Origin: Rhodobacterales bacterium UBA5972
Lineage (GTDB): Bacteria; Pseudomonadota; Alphaproteobacteria; Rhodobacterales; Rhodobacteraceae
Assembly: GCA_002430125.1 (NCBI GenBank)
Contig: DJBQ01000031.1
Location: forward strand, 1 to 24,374
Length of the DNA stretch: 24,374 bases
Direction of reading: 5' to 3'
How positions within the stretch are numbered: the stretch's first letter is position 1; each line of letters begins with the position of its first letter. Positions 15,559 to 22,892 of the stretch are shown here, one piece after another. The notes under the pieces were generated by a model. It was not told the origin of the DNA. It searched no databases and saw only the letters and a list, made by a program, of their open reading frames with translations. The position numbers and the translations under genes are program-made.

Positions 15559-17199
15559 ATGACCGCTGCCCCCAAAAACGTCTTGTTTATTATGGCCGAT
15601 CAGCTGCGCTGGGACTATCTGTCGTGTTATGGGCATCCGCATTTGCATACGCCCAACATCGACAGGATCGCAGCAATGGGCGTGCGATTTACCAATGCCT
15701 ATGTGCAATCGCCATTCTGCGGCCCCAGCCGGATGAGCACCTATACAGGCCGCTATTGCCGCAGCCATGGGGCGACGTGGAACGGATTTCCGCTTCGGGT
15801 GGGTGAACGCACAATTGGCGATCATCTGCGCAAGATTGGTGTGAAACCTGTAATCGTGGGCAAAACCCATATGTCCCCCGATGTGGAAGGTATGGAATGG
15901 CTGGGCATTGATCCCGAAAGCAACACGGGCATTCATCTGTCTGAATGTGGCTTTGAACCCTATGAACGTGATGACGGGCTGCATCCCAATTCAGGCTATG
16001 ATCCCGATCCGGCGTACAATGCCTATCTTGCAAAAAATGGGTTCAATTCGCCGAATCCGTGGGATGATCACGCGAACTCCGGTCTCGATGAAGACGGAAA
16101 ACGGTTGTCTGGATGGCTTTTGAAGTATTCAAATCTGCCCGCTGATGTGCCCGAAGAAATGTCGGAAACGCCATACATGACCCGCCGCGCGATTGATTTC
16201 ATGGAAGAGGCGGGCGACCAGCCGTGGCTTTGCCATTTGTCATTCATTAAGCCGCATTGGCCCTACATCGTGCCCGCACCCTACCACACTATGTATGGCC
16301 CCGAACATGTGATCCCGGCTGTACGCAGCGACGCCGAAAAGGCGACCGATCACCCCGTGTTCAAGGCCTTTGTCGAAAGCCGGATTTGCCGCACGTTTGC
16401 CCGCGATGAAGTCCGTGAACGGGTGATCCCGGCCTATATGGGGTTGATCAAACAAATCGATGATCAAATGGGTAAGCTGCTGGAATATATGGAAAACAAG
16501 GGTCTGCTGGAAAACACGATGATAGTCGTAACCTCCGACCATGGGGACTACCTTGGCGATCATTGGATGGGGGAAAAAGATTTATTCCATGACCAGTCCG
16601 TCAAGGTGCCGATGATCGTCTACGATCCGCGCCGCGCGGCCGACGCGACACGTGGGCTGGTGCGCAATGAACTGGTAGAAGCGATTGACCTCGCGCCCAC
16701 GTTCCTCAGTTATTTTGGTGGTGGGGCAAAGCCACATATCCTTGAGGGCCGCAATCTAGATACTTTGCTGCACGATCCCGGCAAGCCTGCAAAGTGGCGT
16801 GAATTTGCGATATCAGAATATGATTACGCGACCAGAGAAGCGCGTGAGACATTGGGCATCGCACAAGACAAGGCTCAATTGTTCATGATCCGCGATGCGA
16901 GTTGGAAGATGATCTATGCCGAAGGGTTCCGCCCGATGCTGTTTGACCTGGAAACTGACCCGCAGGAATTGGTCGATTTGGGAACAAGCGAAGATGACCA
17001 AATCGCACGTCTAAAAGACGCGTTGTTTGCATGGGCGCGACAACATCATAACCGGATTACGGTCACGCCTGAACGGGTTAACCACATGCTGGCCAACCGC
17101 GAACCGCCGGGCATTGTGATAGGTTTCTGGGACGAAGCGGAATATGAGGCTGAACTCGGCCGTAAATATGGTGACTGGTCCAAAGGCTATCGTCTTTAG
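15559..17199 (+). CDS. Sulfatase / phosphonate monoester hydrolase family enzyme
   Basis: 546 residues of the alkaline-phosphatase superfamily. The formylglycine site is Cys54 in 'FCGPSR' (C-x-P-S-R), so a maturase elsewhere in the genome is required. Metal and active-site residues include Asp14 ('MADQ'), Lys102 and His104 ('GKTHMSP'), His233 ('IKPHWP') and Asp327-His328 ('TSDHGDYLGDH'). The C-terminal half ('APYHTMYGPEH', 'GLIKQIDDQMGKLLEYM') is closer to phosphonate monoester hydrolases of rhizobia than to choline sulfatase. No signal peptide is visible, so it acts in the cytoplasm on what the TRAP system imports. GAGGT lies six bases before the start. Whether it cleaves a sulfate ester or a phosphonate/phosphate diester cannot be told from sequence alone. 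Confidence 0.85.
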   Translation: MTAAPKNVLFIMADQLRWDYLSCYGHPHLHTPNIDRIAAMGVRFTNAYVQSPFCGPSRMSTYTGRYCRSHGATWNGFPLRVGERTIGDHLRKIGVKPVIVGKTHMSPDVEGMEWLGIDPESNTGIHLSECGFEPYERDDGLHPNSGYDPDPAYNAYLAKNGFNSPNPWDDHANSGLDEDGKRLSGWLLKYSNLPADVPEEMSETPYMTRRAIDFMEEAGDQPWLCHLSFIKPHWPYIVPAPYHTMYGPEHVIPAVRSDAEKATDHPVFKAFVESRICRTFARDEVRERVIPAYMGLIKQIDDQMGKLLEYMENKGLLENTMIVVTSDHGDYLGDHWMGEKDLFHDQSVKVPMIVYDPRRAADATRGLVRNELVEAIDLAPTFLSYFGGGAKPHILEGRNLDTLLHDPGKPAKWREFAISEYDYATREARETLGIAQDKAQLFMIRDASWKMIYAEGFRPMLFDLETDPQELVDLGTSEDDQIARLKDALFAWARQHHNRITVTPERVNHMLANREPPGIVIGFWDEAEYEAELGRKYGDWSKGYRL

Positions 17200-17438
17200 C
17201 CTTTGCTGCGCCTTGTCCAGACTTTCAGGTCCAAGATCGTCTTGGCAGTGGCCCCAAAAACAAAGAGGCACAAAACAACCTTTGAGACTGTTTCCATCGT
17301 GCCCTCAATCAGCAACGCGTGACTTATGCTGCCCGCCATAATGACCGCTGCAAGCCCAATATGGGCCATGCGCCAAAGACGCCTGTGAAGGTGTCTGCGC
17401 CGTATGACCAGTGCTGCGGATGCAAAAACAGCCCCCGG
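17196..17438 (-). pseudogene. Remnant of a ferric-reductase-like membrane protein (C-terminal part)
   Basis: The minus strand encodes, up to a stop at 17196-17198, 'RRLWRMAHIGLAAVIMAGS' then 'ISHALLIEGTMETVSKVV' and a basic end 'WTRRSKG'. The two His residues are separated by 13 residues across a membrane segment, as in heme-ligating ferric-reductase-type transmembrane domains. Upstream the frame closes with a stop at 17439-17441, with no start and no N-terminal half, so only the last ~75 residues survive. It abuts the malonyl-CoA decarboxylase remnant in another frame, indicating a deletion junction. Convergent with the sulfatase gene, overlapping its stop by 4 bp. Family assignment is by pattern, moderate confidence. 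Confidence 0.55.
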
Positions 17439-17916
17439 TTAAACCAACTGTGCAAAAGATGCACAAAATCCTGATTCGTGCGGGCAAGCTCCGGGTTGTC
17501 TTTGAGGGCTGCCAAAAAATCGACGGCATCGCCACCAGATCAGCCGTCGCACCAACCGGTTGGTTTAATCGACGCAGGAATTCTTGTCTTTTGGGTTCAG
17601 ACGCGATGCAAAGATCACTGAAAACACGTGGCGTCGGTGTGGCTGCGTGTTGGCGCGCGAGGGCCGCAACCGCACTGGCATCAATATCAAGGTCTGTATT
17701 CAAATACTGAAAGAACGCGGCTTTTTCTGTCGCATTAAAAGCGGCGTAGCGCGCGAGGATGGTAGAGGCCAGTTGCAGACCAGACACTTCGCCTTCGGCA
17801 GATAACAAGGCCGTGCAAAGTTCGTATATGTCACGTTTGTCATCCTTGCCGCGCACAACACAGCGGCGATCAAAAAGTTGGGAGAGCAAATCCCCAAGGA
17901 ATCGATTGCGCTGCAT
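17430..17916 (-). pseudogene. Truncated, frameshifted malonyl-CoA decarboxylase gene
   Basis: The ATG at 17916 has GGAGG five bases upstream and opens 'MQRNRFLGDLLSQLFDRR', then 'ALLSAEGEVSGLQLASTILARY' and 'EPKRQEFLRRLNQPVGATADLVAM', all typical of the helical N-terminal domain of malonyl-CoA decarboxylase (malonyl-CoA to acetyl-CoA and CO2). Near 17520 the homology shifts to another frame ('DFLAALKDNPELARTNQDF' then 'VHLLHSWFNRG'), consistent with loss of one base. Similarity then stops around 17430, where the ferric-reductase-like remnant begins; the entire catalytic C-terminal domain is missing (about 150 of the usual 400-450 residues remain). The gene is certainly non-functional. Its promoter still carries the palindrome shared with the gntR/FAH divergent region. 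Confidence 0.85.
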
Positions 17917-17948
17917 TTCGGCCTCCAAACCAGACTTTCGGCTGCAAT

Positions 17949-17961
17949 AATATCGATATTT
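17949..17961. promoter_or_regulatory. Palindromic element AATATCGATATT, candidate GntR operator (copy 1)
   Basis: A perfect 12-bp palindrome (17949-17960) that shares 13 identical bases, AATATCGATATTT, with 19084-19096. It lies about 33 bp before the start of the malonyl-CoA decarboxylase remnant and after the gntR stop. The 68-bp gap it sits in is AT-rich compared with its surroundings. Confidence 0.6.
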
Positions 17962-17996
17962 TATCGCTTGGTTTAATCAAATCACTGAAATCCCGC

Positions 17997-18662
17997 TTAA
18001 ATCTGCATGCCCCGCGTCAGGTATTCACCTGTTAGGCGGTAATGACGAAGCAGGTTTGAACAGGCGTGGTCAGCATCACGGTTGACGGCTGCTTCGAGGA
18101 TCGCGTCGTGTTCGGCGGCAATATCGCGGTGTGGGTATGTTTTGCTGTGGGCAGCAAGATTGCGATAACGAATGTTGAGATCATAAAGCTGAGCGCAAAA
18201 ACGCTCTAACATGGGTGATCCGCTATTGGCCAAAAGCGCCATATGAAATCTTTTATGCGCTTCTTCGAATACGGCGGTATCCTTGCCCGTGGCTTTCTTC
18301 ATATTATGATGCGCAATGACGAGGTGTTCTTCCCATGCGGATTTCGCGTTTGCGATGGATTGGCGCAGTGCAAGATCTTCTAAGGTGCAGCGCAGCGCCA
18401 GAATTTCATCAAAGTTTGCTTTGTTGGCGGCCGCAGCGCGAAAACCGCGCTGATCGATCCGTTCCACCAACATGTCGGAGGTCAGCAAACTTAGGGCCTC
18501 GCGAACCGGTGACGCCCCGGTATCAAGCATGTTACGCAGTTGTTCGATCTTCAGCTTTTGACCCGCTGGCAATGCACCGGCTAAGATCATATTGCGCAGC
18601 GTCAAATAAGCACTGCGCGTCGCAGAGGCTTCTTTGCCGCCCGTGTCATCGATCATATTCAT
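17997..18662 (-). CDS. GntR-family regulator, FadR/FCD subfamily
   Basis: 221 residues. The N-terminal winged helix ('TRSAYLTLRNMILAGALPAGQKLKIEQLRNML', then 'GASPVREALSLLTSDMLVERIDQRGFRAA') is classical GntR. The C-terminal all-helical FCD ligand domain follows, with its metal/ligand residues in 'EEAHKRFHMALL' and 'EHDAILEA'. FCD regulators usually repress transport and catabolic genes for organic acids. Directly next to a former malonyl-CoA decarboxylase gene, as MatR is in rhizobial malonate loci, it may descend from such a regulator. It is transcribed after the YCII gene with a 20-bp gap. Two copies of an ATATCGATAT palindrome bracket this two-gene unit and are the likely operators. Confidence 0.9.
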   Translation of the reverse strand: MNMIDDTGGKEASATRSAYLTLRNMILAGALPAGQKLKIEQLRNMLDTGASPVREALSLLTSDMLVERIDQRGFRAAAANKANFDEILALRCTLEDLALRQSIANAKSAWEEHLVIAHHNMKKATGKDTAVFEEAHKRFHMALLANSGSPMLERFCAQLYDLNIRYRNLAAHSKTYPHRDIAAEHDAILEAAVNRDADHACSNLLRHYRLTGEYLTRGMQI

Positions 18663-18682
18663 GGTCTATGCCCTTGTTTTGG

Positions 18683-19069
18683 TCACGTGAGGCTTACAAC
18701 CTTCGTTGAAAGTCCAACAGATAAAGTCAACGATCCTTCGTTTATCATCCAACGACGCAGGGTGAAATGCCGCGCGCCGCTTTTGTGCATCGGATCATTC
18801 TGTGCGAGCAGGCGCGCTGCCTCAAGGCTATCGGCGCGATAGATAATCAACCCCATGCCTTGCATGTGTTCGCCGGTTTCATCCGACATCGGCCCGGCAA
18901 AGGCCAACTGGCCTGCCGCTTCTAACTGCGCTTGATAGGCCAGGTGGTCGGGCAAGTTTGCCTTCACATCTTCTGGGGCCCCGGCTGGCGTGCTTTGCGC
19001 AACATAAAGCTCCAGCGCCATCGCACCACGTGACTTTGCATCTGACTTGTAGTCGGTCCAAGCAACCAT
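18683..19069 (-). CDS. YCII-domain protein
   Basis: 128 residues. The central part ('LPDHLAYQAQLEAAGQLAFAGPM', 'GMGLIIYRADSLEAARLLAQNDP', 'FTLRRW') matches the YCII/YciI ferredoxin-like alpha+beta fold, a family found as small dimeric enzymes or chaperone-like proteins in aromatic and chlorinated-aromatic pathways (muconolactone-isomerase-like fold). There is a ~17-residue extension at each end compared with a minimal domain. The start ATG is preceded by GGAGGGG. It heads a two-gene unit with gntR and is divergent from the FAH operon. A role in isomerising or dehalogenating a ring-cleavage product would suit the context but is not shown. Confidence 0.78.
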   Translation of the reverse strand: MVAWTDYKSDAKSRGAMALELYVAQSTPAGAPEDVKANLPDHLAYQAQLEAAGQLAFAGPMSDETGEHMQGMGLIIYRADSLEAARLLAQNDPMHKSGARHFTLRRWMINEGSLTLSVGLSTKVVSLT

Positions 19070-19082
19070 CGACCCCTCCAGA

Positions 19083-19103
19083 AAATATCGATATTTATTG
19101 ACA
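19083..19103. promoter_or_regulatory. Palindrome plus -35 box in the gntR/FAH divergent region (copy 2)
   Basis: AAATATCGATATTT (19083-19096) is a perfect 14-bp palindrome. One base later is a consensus -35 TTGACA (19098-19103) for the rightward operon; the -10 is unclear (GATATT at 19123-19128 gives a 19-bp spacer). The palindrome also sits 14 bp upstream of the leftward YCII start. A repressor bound here would block both directions. Shared 13-bp identity with 17949-17961. Confidence 0.65.
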
Positions 19104-19153
19104 TAGAGCGTAATAGTAGGCAGATATTCTCCGAATTGGCAAGGATAGCAAAC

Positions 19154-20038
19154 ATGAAATATCTGGTAGGAACGACAACGGACGGCACGGCAGTGTTTGC
19201 AGTGCAGGGTGAAAAGGCCATTAATTTAACGGCTCTGAACCCGGCAATCGGACATGATTTGATGGGACTGATCCAAACGCCAGACCTGATCGAATCGCTT
19301 ACAAGTCAGATCGCTGATGCACCGCGCGTCGATGTCGCATCCATCACACCCGCTTTGCCCGTCGCGAACCCCGTCACCATCATTTGCCTTGGTTTGAACT
19401 ATACCGACCACATCAAAGAAGGTGGCTATGACATTCCCGACTATCCTGCCTTGTTCATGCGCGGCACGAATTCGATCATGGCAGCGGGTGCGCCGCTGGT
19501 ACGGCCGACGTGTTCTGACAAACTCGACTACGAAGCAGAGCTGATGTTCATCGTGGGTAAGGGCGGGCGGCACATTTCCGAAGCTGACGCATTGGACCAT
19601 GTTTTTGGCTATACTGTTTTTAATGACGGGTCTGTGCGCGACTACCAACGCAAAACGCACCAATGGACGCCGGGCAAGAATTTCGACAACACCGGCGCAA
19701 TCGGGCCTTATGTCGTGACACCTGACGAAATCTCGGCGGGTGCTGCGGGCCTCAAAATCGAAAGCCGCGTTGGCACAGAGATTTTGCAATCCTCTAACAC
19801 GGCCAACATGATTTGGTCCGTTGCCCAGACCATTGCGACGATTTCCGAATATACTACGCTGGAACCGGGCGATCTGATTGCGATGGGTACACCCCCTGGT
19901 GTTGGTCACGCGAAGAAGCCGAATCCGCGCTGGTTGGTCCCCGGCGAGGTGATTCAGATCGAAATCGAAAATATCGGCATTTGCGCCAATCCCGTTGTTG
20001 ATGAAATGGACCACGCCATGCCGAGGGCGGCGGAATGA
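19154..20038 (+). CDS. Fumarylacetoacetate hydrolase (FAH) family enzyme
   Basis: 294 residues. Family landmarks: 'CLGLNYTDHIKEGG' (78-91), metal ligands Glu127 and Glu129 in 'DYEAEL', Asp158 in 'VFNDGSVRDYQ', and 'WTPGKNFDN' (171-179) with the conserved Lys, followed by 'IAMGTPPGVG'. Such enzymes hydrolyse C-C bonds of acylpyruvates or decarboxylate/hydrate ring-cleavage products with Mg2+. Subfamily (acylpyruvase, oxalocrotonate decarboxylase-like, or diketo-deoxy sugar acid hydrolase) cannot be settled. The ATG at 19154 has AAGGA at the proper distance; an in-frame TTG at 19136 lacks one. First gene of the rightward operon; overlaps the next gene by ATGA. Confidence 0.88.
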   Translation: MKYLVGTTTDGTAVFAVQGEKAINLTALNPAIGHDLMGLIQTPDLIESLTSQIADAPRVDVASITPALPVANPVTIICLGLNYTDHIKEGGYDIPDYPALFMRGTNSIMAAGAPLVRPTCSDKLDYEAELMFIVGKGGRHISEADALDHVFGYTVFNDGSVRDYQRKTHQWTPGKNFDNTGAIGPYVVTPDEISAGAAGLKIESRVGTEILQSSNTANMIWSVAQTIATISEYTTLEPGDLIAMGTPPGVGHAKKPNPRWLVPGEVIQIEIENIGICANPVVDEMDHAMPRAAE

Positions 20039-20703
20039 ACGCGCCAACAGGTCCAGAATTGAGTGCATTGCGCAAAAAAGCGCAGAACGATCACCGCGCT
20101 TTGCGAGGTCGGATCAGCCGCCTGTCGGATGACGCAATTGATTTGATCTTACGTGATGCACGGTCACATTATGCTTGGCAGGACAAACCCATTCCCGACG
20201 GGCCTGCTTAGAAGAAATCTACGACATTTCCATAAACGGTCCGACGTCGACGAACACGTTGCCTGCGCGCTTTATCTTTCGTGAAATCACCCGAAGGAAA
20301 AGCCCGCCTCGCAAAATCGTTGAAACCTCAAAACATTCTCAAAATGATGGGTGCGCCTGTGACGGCGATTATCGCACAGGATCTGAATTTCTGGCATGAA
20401 TTGCCGTTTCTTTTCCCGCACGAAGATCGCCGCAAGCTTTTTGATGGCAACGACGCATTTTGTCAGGATACGGCCTACCGCAACGCGACCCTTCAGGGGG
20501 CGTATTTCATGATTGCGGCGCGCGCTGTTGGTCTTGATGTCGGGGCGATGTCGGGCTTTTCAAATGCTGTGGTGGACGAAGAGTTCTTTGCAGGCACGTC
20601 GGTCAAATCGAATTTCTTGTGCAACATCGGCTACGGCGACGAAACCGCATTGTTCCAAAAACTGCCGCGCTTTGCTTTCGACCAGGTGTGCGACACCGTC
20701 TGA
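20035..20703 (+). pseudogene. Frameshifted RutE/HadB-type nitroreductase (malonic semialdehyde reductase family)
   Basis: Reading across three frames gives a continuous family match: frame one from ATG 20035 ('DDAIDLILRDARSHYAWQDKP'...'IPDG'), a stop at 20209-20211 after a shift near 20103; frame two 'LEEIYDISINGPTSTNTLPARFIF' (to 20279); frame three from 20281 'VKSPEGKARLAKS' to 'FQKLPRFAFDQVCDTV' and the stop at 20701. The second shift looks like one extra C at 20280. The two shifts compensate, so the rest is in the original frame. 'GPTSTN', 'AYRNATLQGAYFMIAARAVGLD' and 'SNFLCNIGYGD' identify the FMN-dependent RutE group, which reduces 3-oxopropanoate or nitro/quinone compounds. With a stop after 58 codons it should be inactive unless the shifts are read errors. 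Confidence 0.85.
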
Positions 20704-20719
20704 GAGGTGAAAATCCGAT

Positions 20720-21178
20720 ATGGCCGTTAAAATGAAAACCGTCGTGACCTACTGTGCAAAAGCAAGTTGCCCGACACACGCGCGCACCGAAATCCCGGTG
20801 CGCGATCTAAATGTTGTGATTGATGAACCTTTTGAACGGGGCGGCACAAACCTTGGCCCCACACCAACCGAAACAGCGATGACCGCGTTGATCGCCTGCA
20901 CAAACGTGATCGGCCACAAGAACGCGCATCGGCTTGGGGTCGATCTGGGAGAGATCACAATCGACGCAGACTGTAAATTCGATCGGCGCGGTGTCCTCAT
21001 GGAGGAGGAGATCAACGTACCGTTTCCTGAAATCACACTGACAGTCAATTGCACCACCCCCGCCACCCAAGAGGAGTTGGAACTGGTCGGGATTGAGACT
21101 GCAAAATACTGCGCTATTGCAAAGCTTTTTGAAGCCGCAGGTACGGACCTAAAGGTGAATTGGGTGAAAGTAGGATAA
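20720..21178 (+). CDS. OsmC-family protein
   Basis: 152 residues. 'GGTNLGPTPTETAMTALIACTNVIGHKNA' holds the first reactive Cys (in LIACTN) of the OsmC/Ohr fold, and 'IGIETAKYCAIAKLFEAAGT'-like text near the end holds the second ('KYCAIAKL'). Ohr/OsmC proteins are dimeric Cys-based peroxidases for organic hydroperoxides; many other OsmC-like proteins in catabolic operons have no proven function. The start at 20720 has GAGGTGA at the proper distance. It sits between the broken nitroreductase and the second TRAP receptor, so it may protect against peroxides arising from ring oxidation (inference). Confidence 0.85.
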   Translation: MAVKMKTVVTYCAKASCPTHARTEIPVRDLNVVIDEPFERGGTNLGPTPTETAMTALIACTNVIGHKNAHRLGVDLGEITIDADCKFDRRGVLMEEEINVPFPEITLTVNCTTPATQEELELVGIETAKYCAIAKLFEAAGTDLKVNWVKVG

Positions 21179-21186
21179 TTTCAACA

Positions 21187-21200
21187 GGGCGATAACGCCC
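21187..21200 (+). other. Small hairpin between osmC-like and dctP genes
   Basis: GGGCG, loop ATAA, CGCCC, then ATTTTCT. A 5-bp stem with a short T run could give weak attenuation, or mark processing before the receptor gene. It lies just upstream of the receptor's GGGAGG ribosome site. Confidence 0.35.
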
Positions 21201-21221
21201 ATTTTCTGGGAGGAAAAAGAC

Positions 21222-22295
21222 ATGATGAACTGGACCCGACGCAGTCTGATGGGGGCTGCCCTCGCAACGATGACGGCATTACCTGTTATTGCACAAGAAA
21301 CCATTTCGGCCGTCGTCATTGATGGCTACCCCGACCGGTCGCTCTGGATTAAGGAGTTTACGAACTTCTTCATTCCAGAAGTTGATCGTCGCCTTGCCGA
21401 AAACGGCAACTATGTCATGGATTGGCAGGAAAACTATGGTGGATCCATCGTCAAGCCGCGCGGCGTTCTGGAAGGTATCCAACTGGGCCTTGGCGACATC
21501 GGTATTGTCACAACGATTTTTCATTCGTCCAAATTACCCAGCCAGGGTATTTCGGCTGTCACGCCGTTCGTATCGTCAGATGCGCGCGCCGTCGCAAAAG
21601 CGGTTGACGAAATTGCCCGCGAATTCCCGGCAATGCAGAATGAATTTGCAGCCCAGAACCAAGTATATCTGGCGACCGGTGTCGTGCTTGACAGCTATCA
21701 GGTGTTTTCAACACGCGAAGTGTCGGGGATTGCTGACCTTGTCGGCTTTAAGGTGGCGGGCGCAGGCCTGAACCTACGCTACCTTGAAGGAATCCAAGAC
21801 GCTGCTGGGGTTCGCGGCGGCCTGACAGATTTCTACAATATGATGCAAACCGGACTGGTCGACGGCGCCATGACATGGCCCGAAGCAGCAGCAACGTTCA
21901 AGTTCGCAGAAGTCGCACCATATATGTTGCGCGTCGACTTGGGTGCCGTGAATTCCAAAACCATCACCGTCAATCAGGACTATTGGAACGGACTACCTGA
22001 CGAAGTGAAAGAGGTCTTGCAGGCTGTGGCCATTGACTACCGTGATCACCTTGCGGGCGTCGCAATGGACATCGCAGCAGAATCTGAGGCGGCCTATGTC
22101 GCGGCCGGCGGCACAATCGTCGAAGTGTCCCTGGAAGATCGCACCGCCTGGGCCAATGCCATGCCAAATATCGCACAGGAATGGGCTACAACATTGAATG
22201 ACAGCGGCGAAGACGGCTCAGGCATGCTTGCTGCCTACCTTGCTAAGCTCGAAGCTGACGGTTTTGTTGGTGTCCGCGACTGGACCCAGCCCTAA
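21222..22295 (+). CDS. TRAP transporter substrate-binding protein (DctP type), second system
   Basis: 357 residues. The N-terminus 'NWTRRSLMGAALATMTALP' ending 'VIAQ' resembles a twin-arginine signal (RRSLM), unlike the Sec signal of the first TRAP receptor. 'EGIQLGLGDIGIVTT', 'VFSTREVSGIADLVGFKVAGAGLNL' and 'TDFYNMMQTGLVDGAMTWPEAAATFKFAEVAPY' are DctP-fold landmarks. At the carboxylate-Arg position (consensus K-I-R) it reads K-V-A-G (Ala179), so the ligand contact differs from classical C4-dicarboxylate receptors; this belongs to a branch with a G-A-G-L-N loop. ATG at 21222 or 21225; GGGAGG is 9-13 bases upstream. Followed by a stem-loop that covers the dctQ ribosome site. Confidence 0.87.
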   Translation: MMNWTRRSLMGAALATMTALPVIAQETISAVVIDGYPDRSLWIKEFTNFFIPEVDRRLAENGNYVMDWQENYGGSIVKPRGVLEGIQLGLGDIGIVTTIFHSSKLPSQGISAVTPFVSSDARAVAKAVDEIAREFPAMQNEFAAQNQVYLATGVVLDSYQVFSTREVSGIADLVGFKVAGAGLNLRYLEGIQDAAGVRGGLTDFYNMMQTGLVDGAMTWPEAAATFKFAEVAPYMLRVDLGAVNSKTITVNQDYWNGLPDEVKEVLQAVAIDYRDHLAGVAMDIAAESEAAYVAAGGTIVEVSLEDRTAWANAMPNIAQEWATTLNDSGEDGSGMLAAYLAKLEADGFVGVRDWTQP

Positions 22296-22303
22296 ACGCT
22301 GAC

Positions 22304-22361
22304 GACCCGAGAAGGGGCCAAGATTATGCTGAGATCTGCACTGGCTGGCCTTTCTCGGGTC
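22304..22361 (+). promoter_or_regulatory. Stem-loop sequestering the dctQ ribosome site
   Basis: GACCCGAGAA (22304-22313) pairs perfectly with TTCTCGGGTC (22352-22361), and inside it GGCCA (22316-22320) pairs with TGGCC (22346-22350); a GG/T bulge separates the two stems and a 25-base loop holds the dctQ ATG (22326). The purine-rich ribosome site GAGAAGGGG lies in the paired left arm. The structure starts 9 bases after the dctP stop. A ribosome finishing dctP could loosen its base, so it may couple dctQ translation to dctP and keep permease levels below receptor levels. Confidence 0.6.
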
Positions 22362-22892
22362 GCCGACACACTTGCGATTGCCGCCAACGTCGTCGGGACG
22401 CTGACCGTTCTTGGGTTGGTGGTGATCCTCAACGTTGATGTAGTTGCCCGCAGCGTTTTCAACGCGCCGCTTAAGGGCACTTACGAAATTGTCCAACTGG
22501 CCGTTGTGTTTATTGTCTTTTTGCAACTCGCTGACGTGGTGCGTGTTGACAGGCTGACGCGGTCAGACGGGTTTTTGAACCTCCTGCATAGCCGACGCCC
22601 CGGTCTGACAGCGACCCTGCGGCGGATAATCAATGCAATTTCTGCGATTTTTATGGGCCTGATTGCCTATATTATGTTCCCCGAATTCATCAAAATGTGG
22701 GGGACACAGGACTTCTTTGGCGTGCCGGGCGTCTTTACTGTGCCGTGGTGGCCCATCAAATTGGCCATCGCGGGCGGAAGCGCATTGGCCAGCATTATCT
22801 TCATTATCAAAGTCATCTCTGCGCAGGATCGCCCGCAATTAATCCGTGCCCCTGAACATGACGACCCTAAATCAAGCGGGCCCAAATCATGA
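22326..22892 (+). CDS. TRAP transporter small permease (DctQ type), second system
   Basis: 188 residues, four hydrophobic segments (about 20-42, 55-73, 100-118 and 135-157). 'NVDVVARSVFNAPLKGTYEIVQLAVVFIVFLQLADVVR' is the DctQ core. It differs from the first DctQ in its Arg-rich loop 'RRPGLTATLRRIIN' and a charged C-terminal tail ('APEHDDPKSSGPKS'). Start ATG at 22326, in the loop of the stem-loop described above; its weak, buried ribosome site is GAGAAGGGG. Overlaps the large permease by ATGA. Confidence 0.85.
   Translation: MLRSALAGLSRVADTLAIAANVVGTLTVLGLVVILNVDVVARSVFNAPLKGTYEIVQLAVVFIVFLQLADVVRVDRLTRSDGFLNLLHSRRPGLTATLRRIINAISAIFMGLIAYIMFPEFIKMWGTQDFFGVPGVFTVPWWPIKLAIAGGSALASIIFIIKVISAQDRPQLIRAPEHDDPKSSGPKS

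Noticed and set aside
15100..15984. Long minus-strand open frame opposite dctM and the sulfatase
   Set aside because: His- and Gln-rich translation without domain pattern, fully covered by two well supported genes on the plus strand.
17305..17928. A complete 207-residue protein on the minus strand
   Set aside because: Only the first two thirds match malonyl-CoA decarboxylase; after the shift near 17520 it is out-of-frame, Cys-rich translation, and the true homology continues in another frame.
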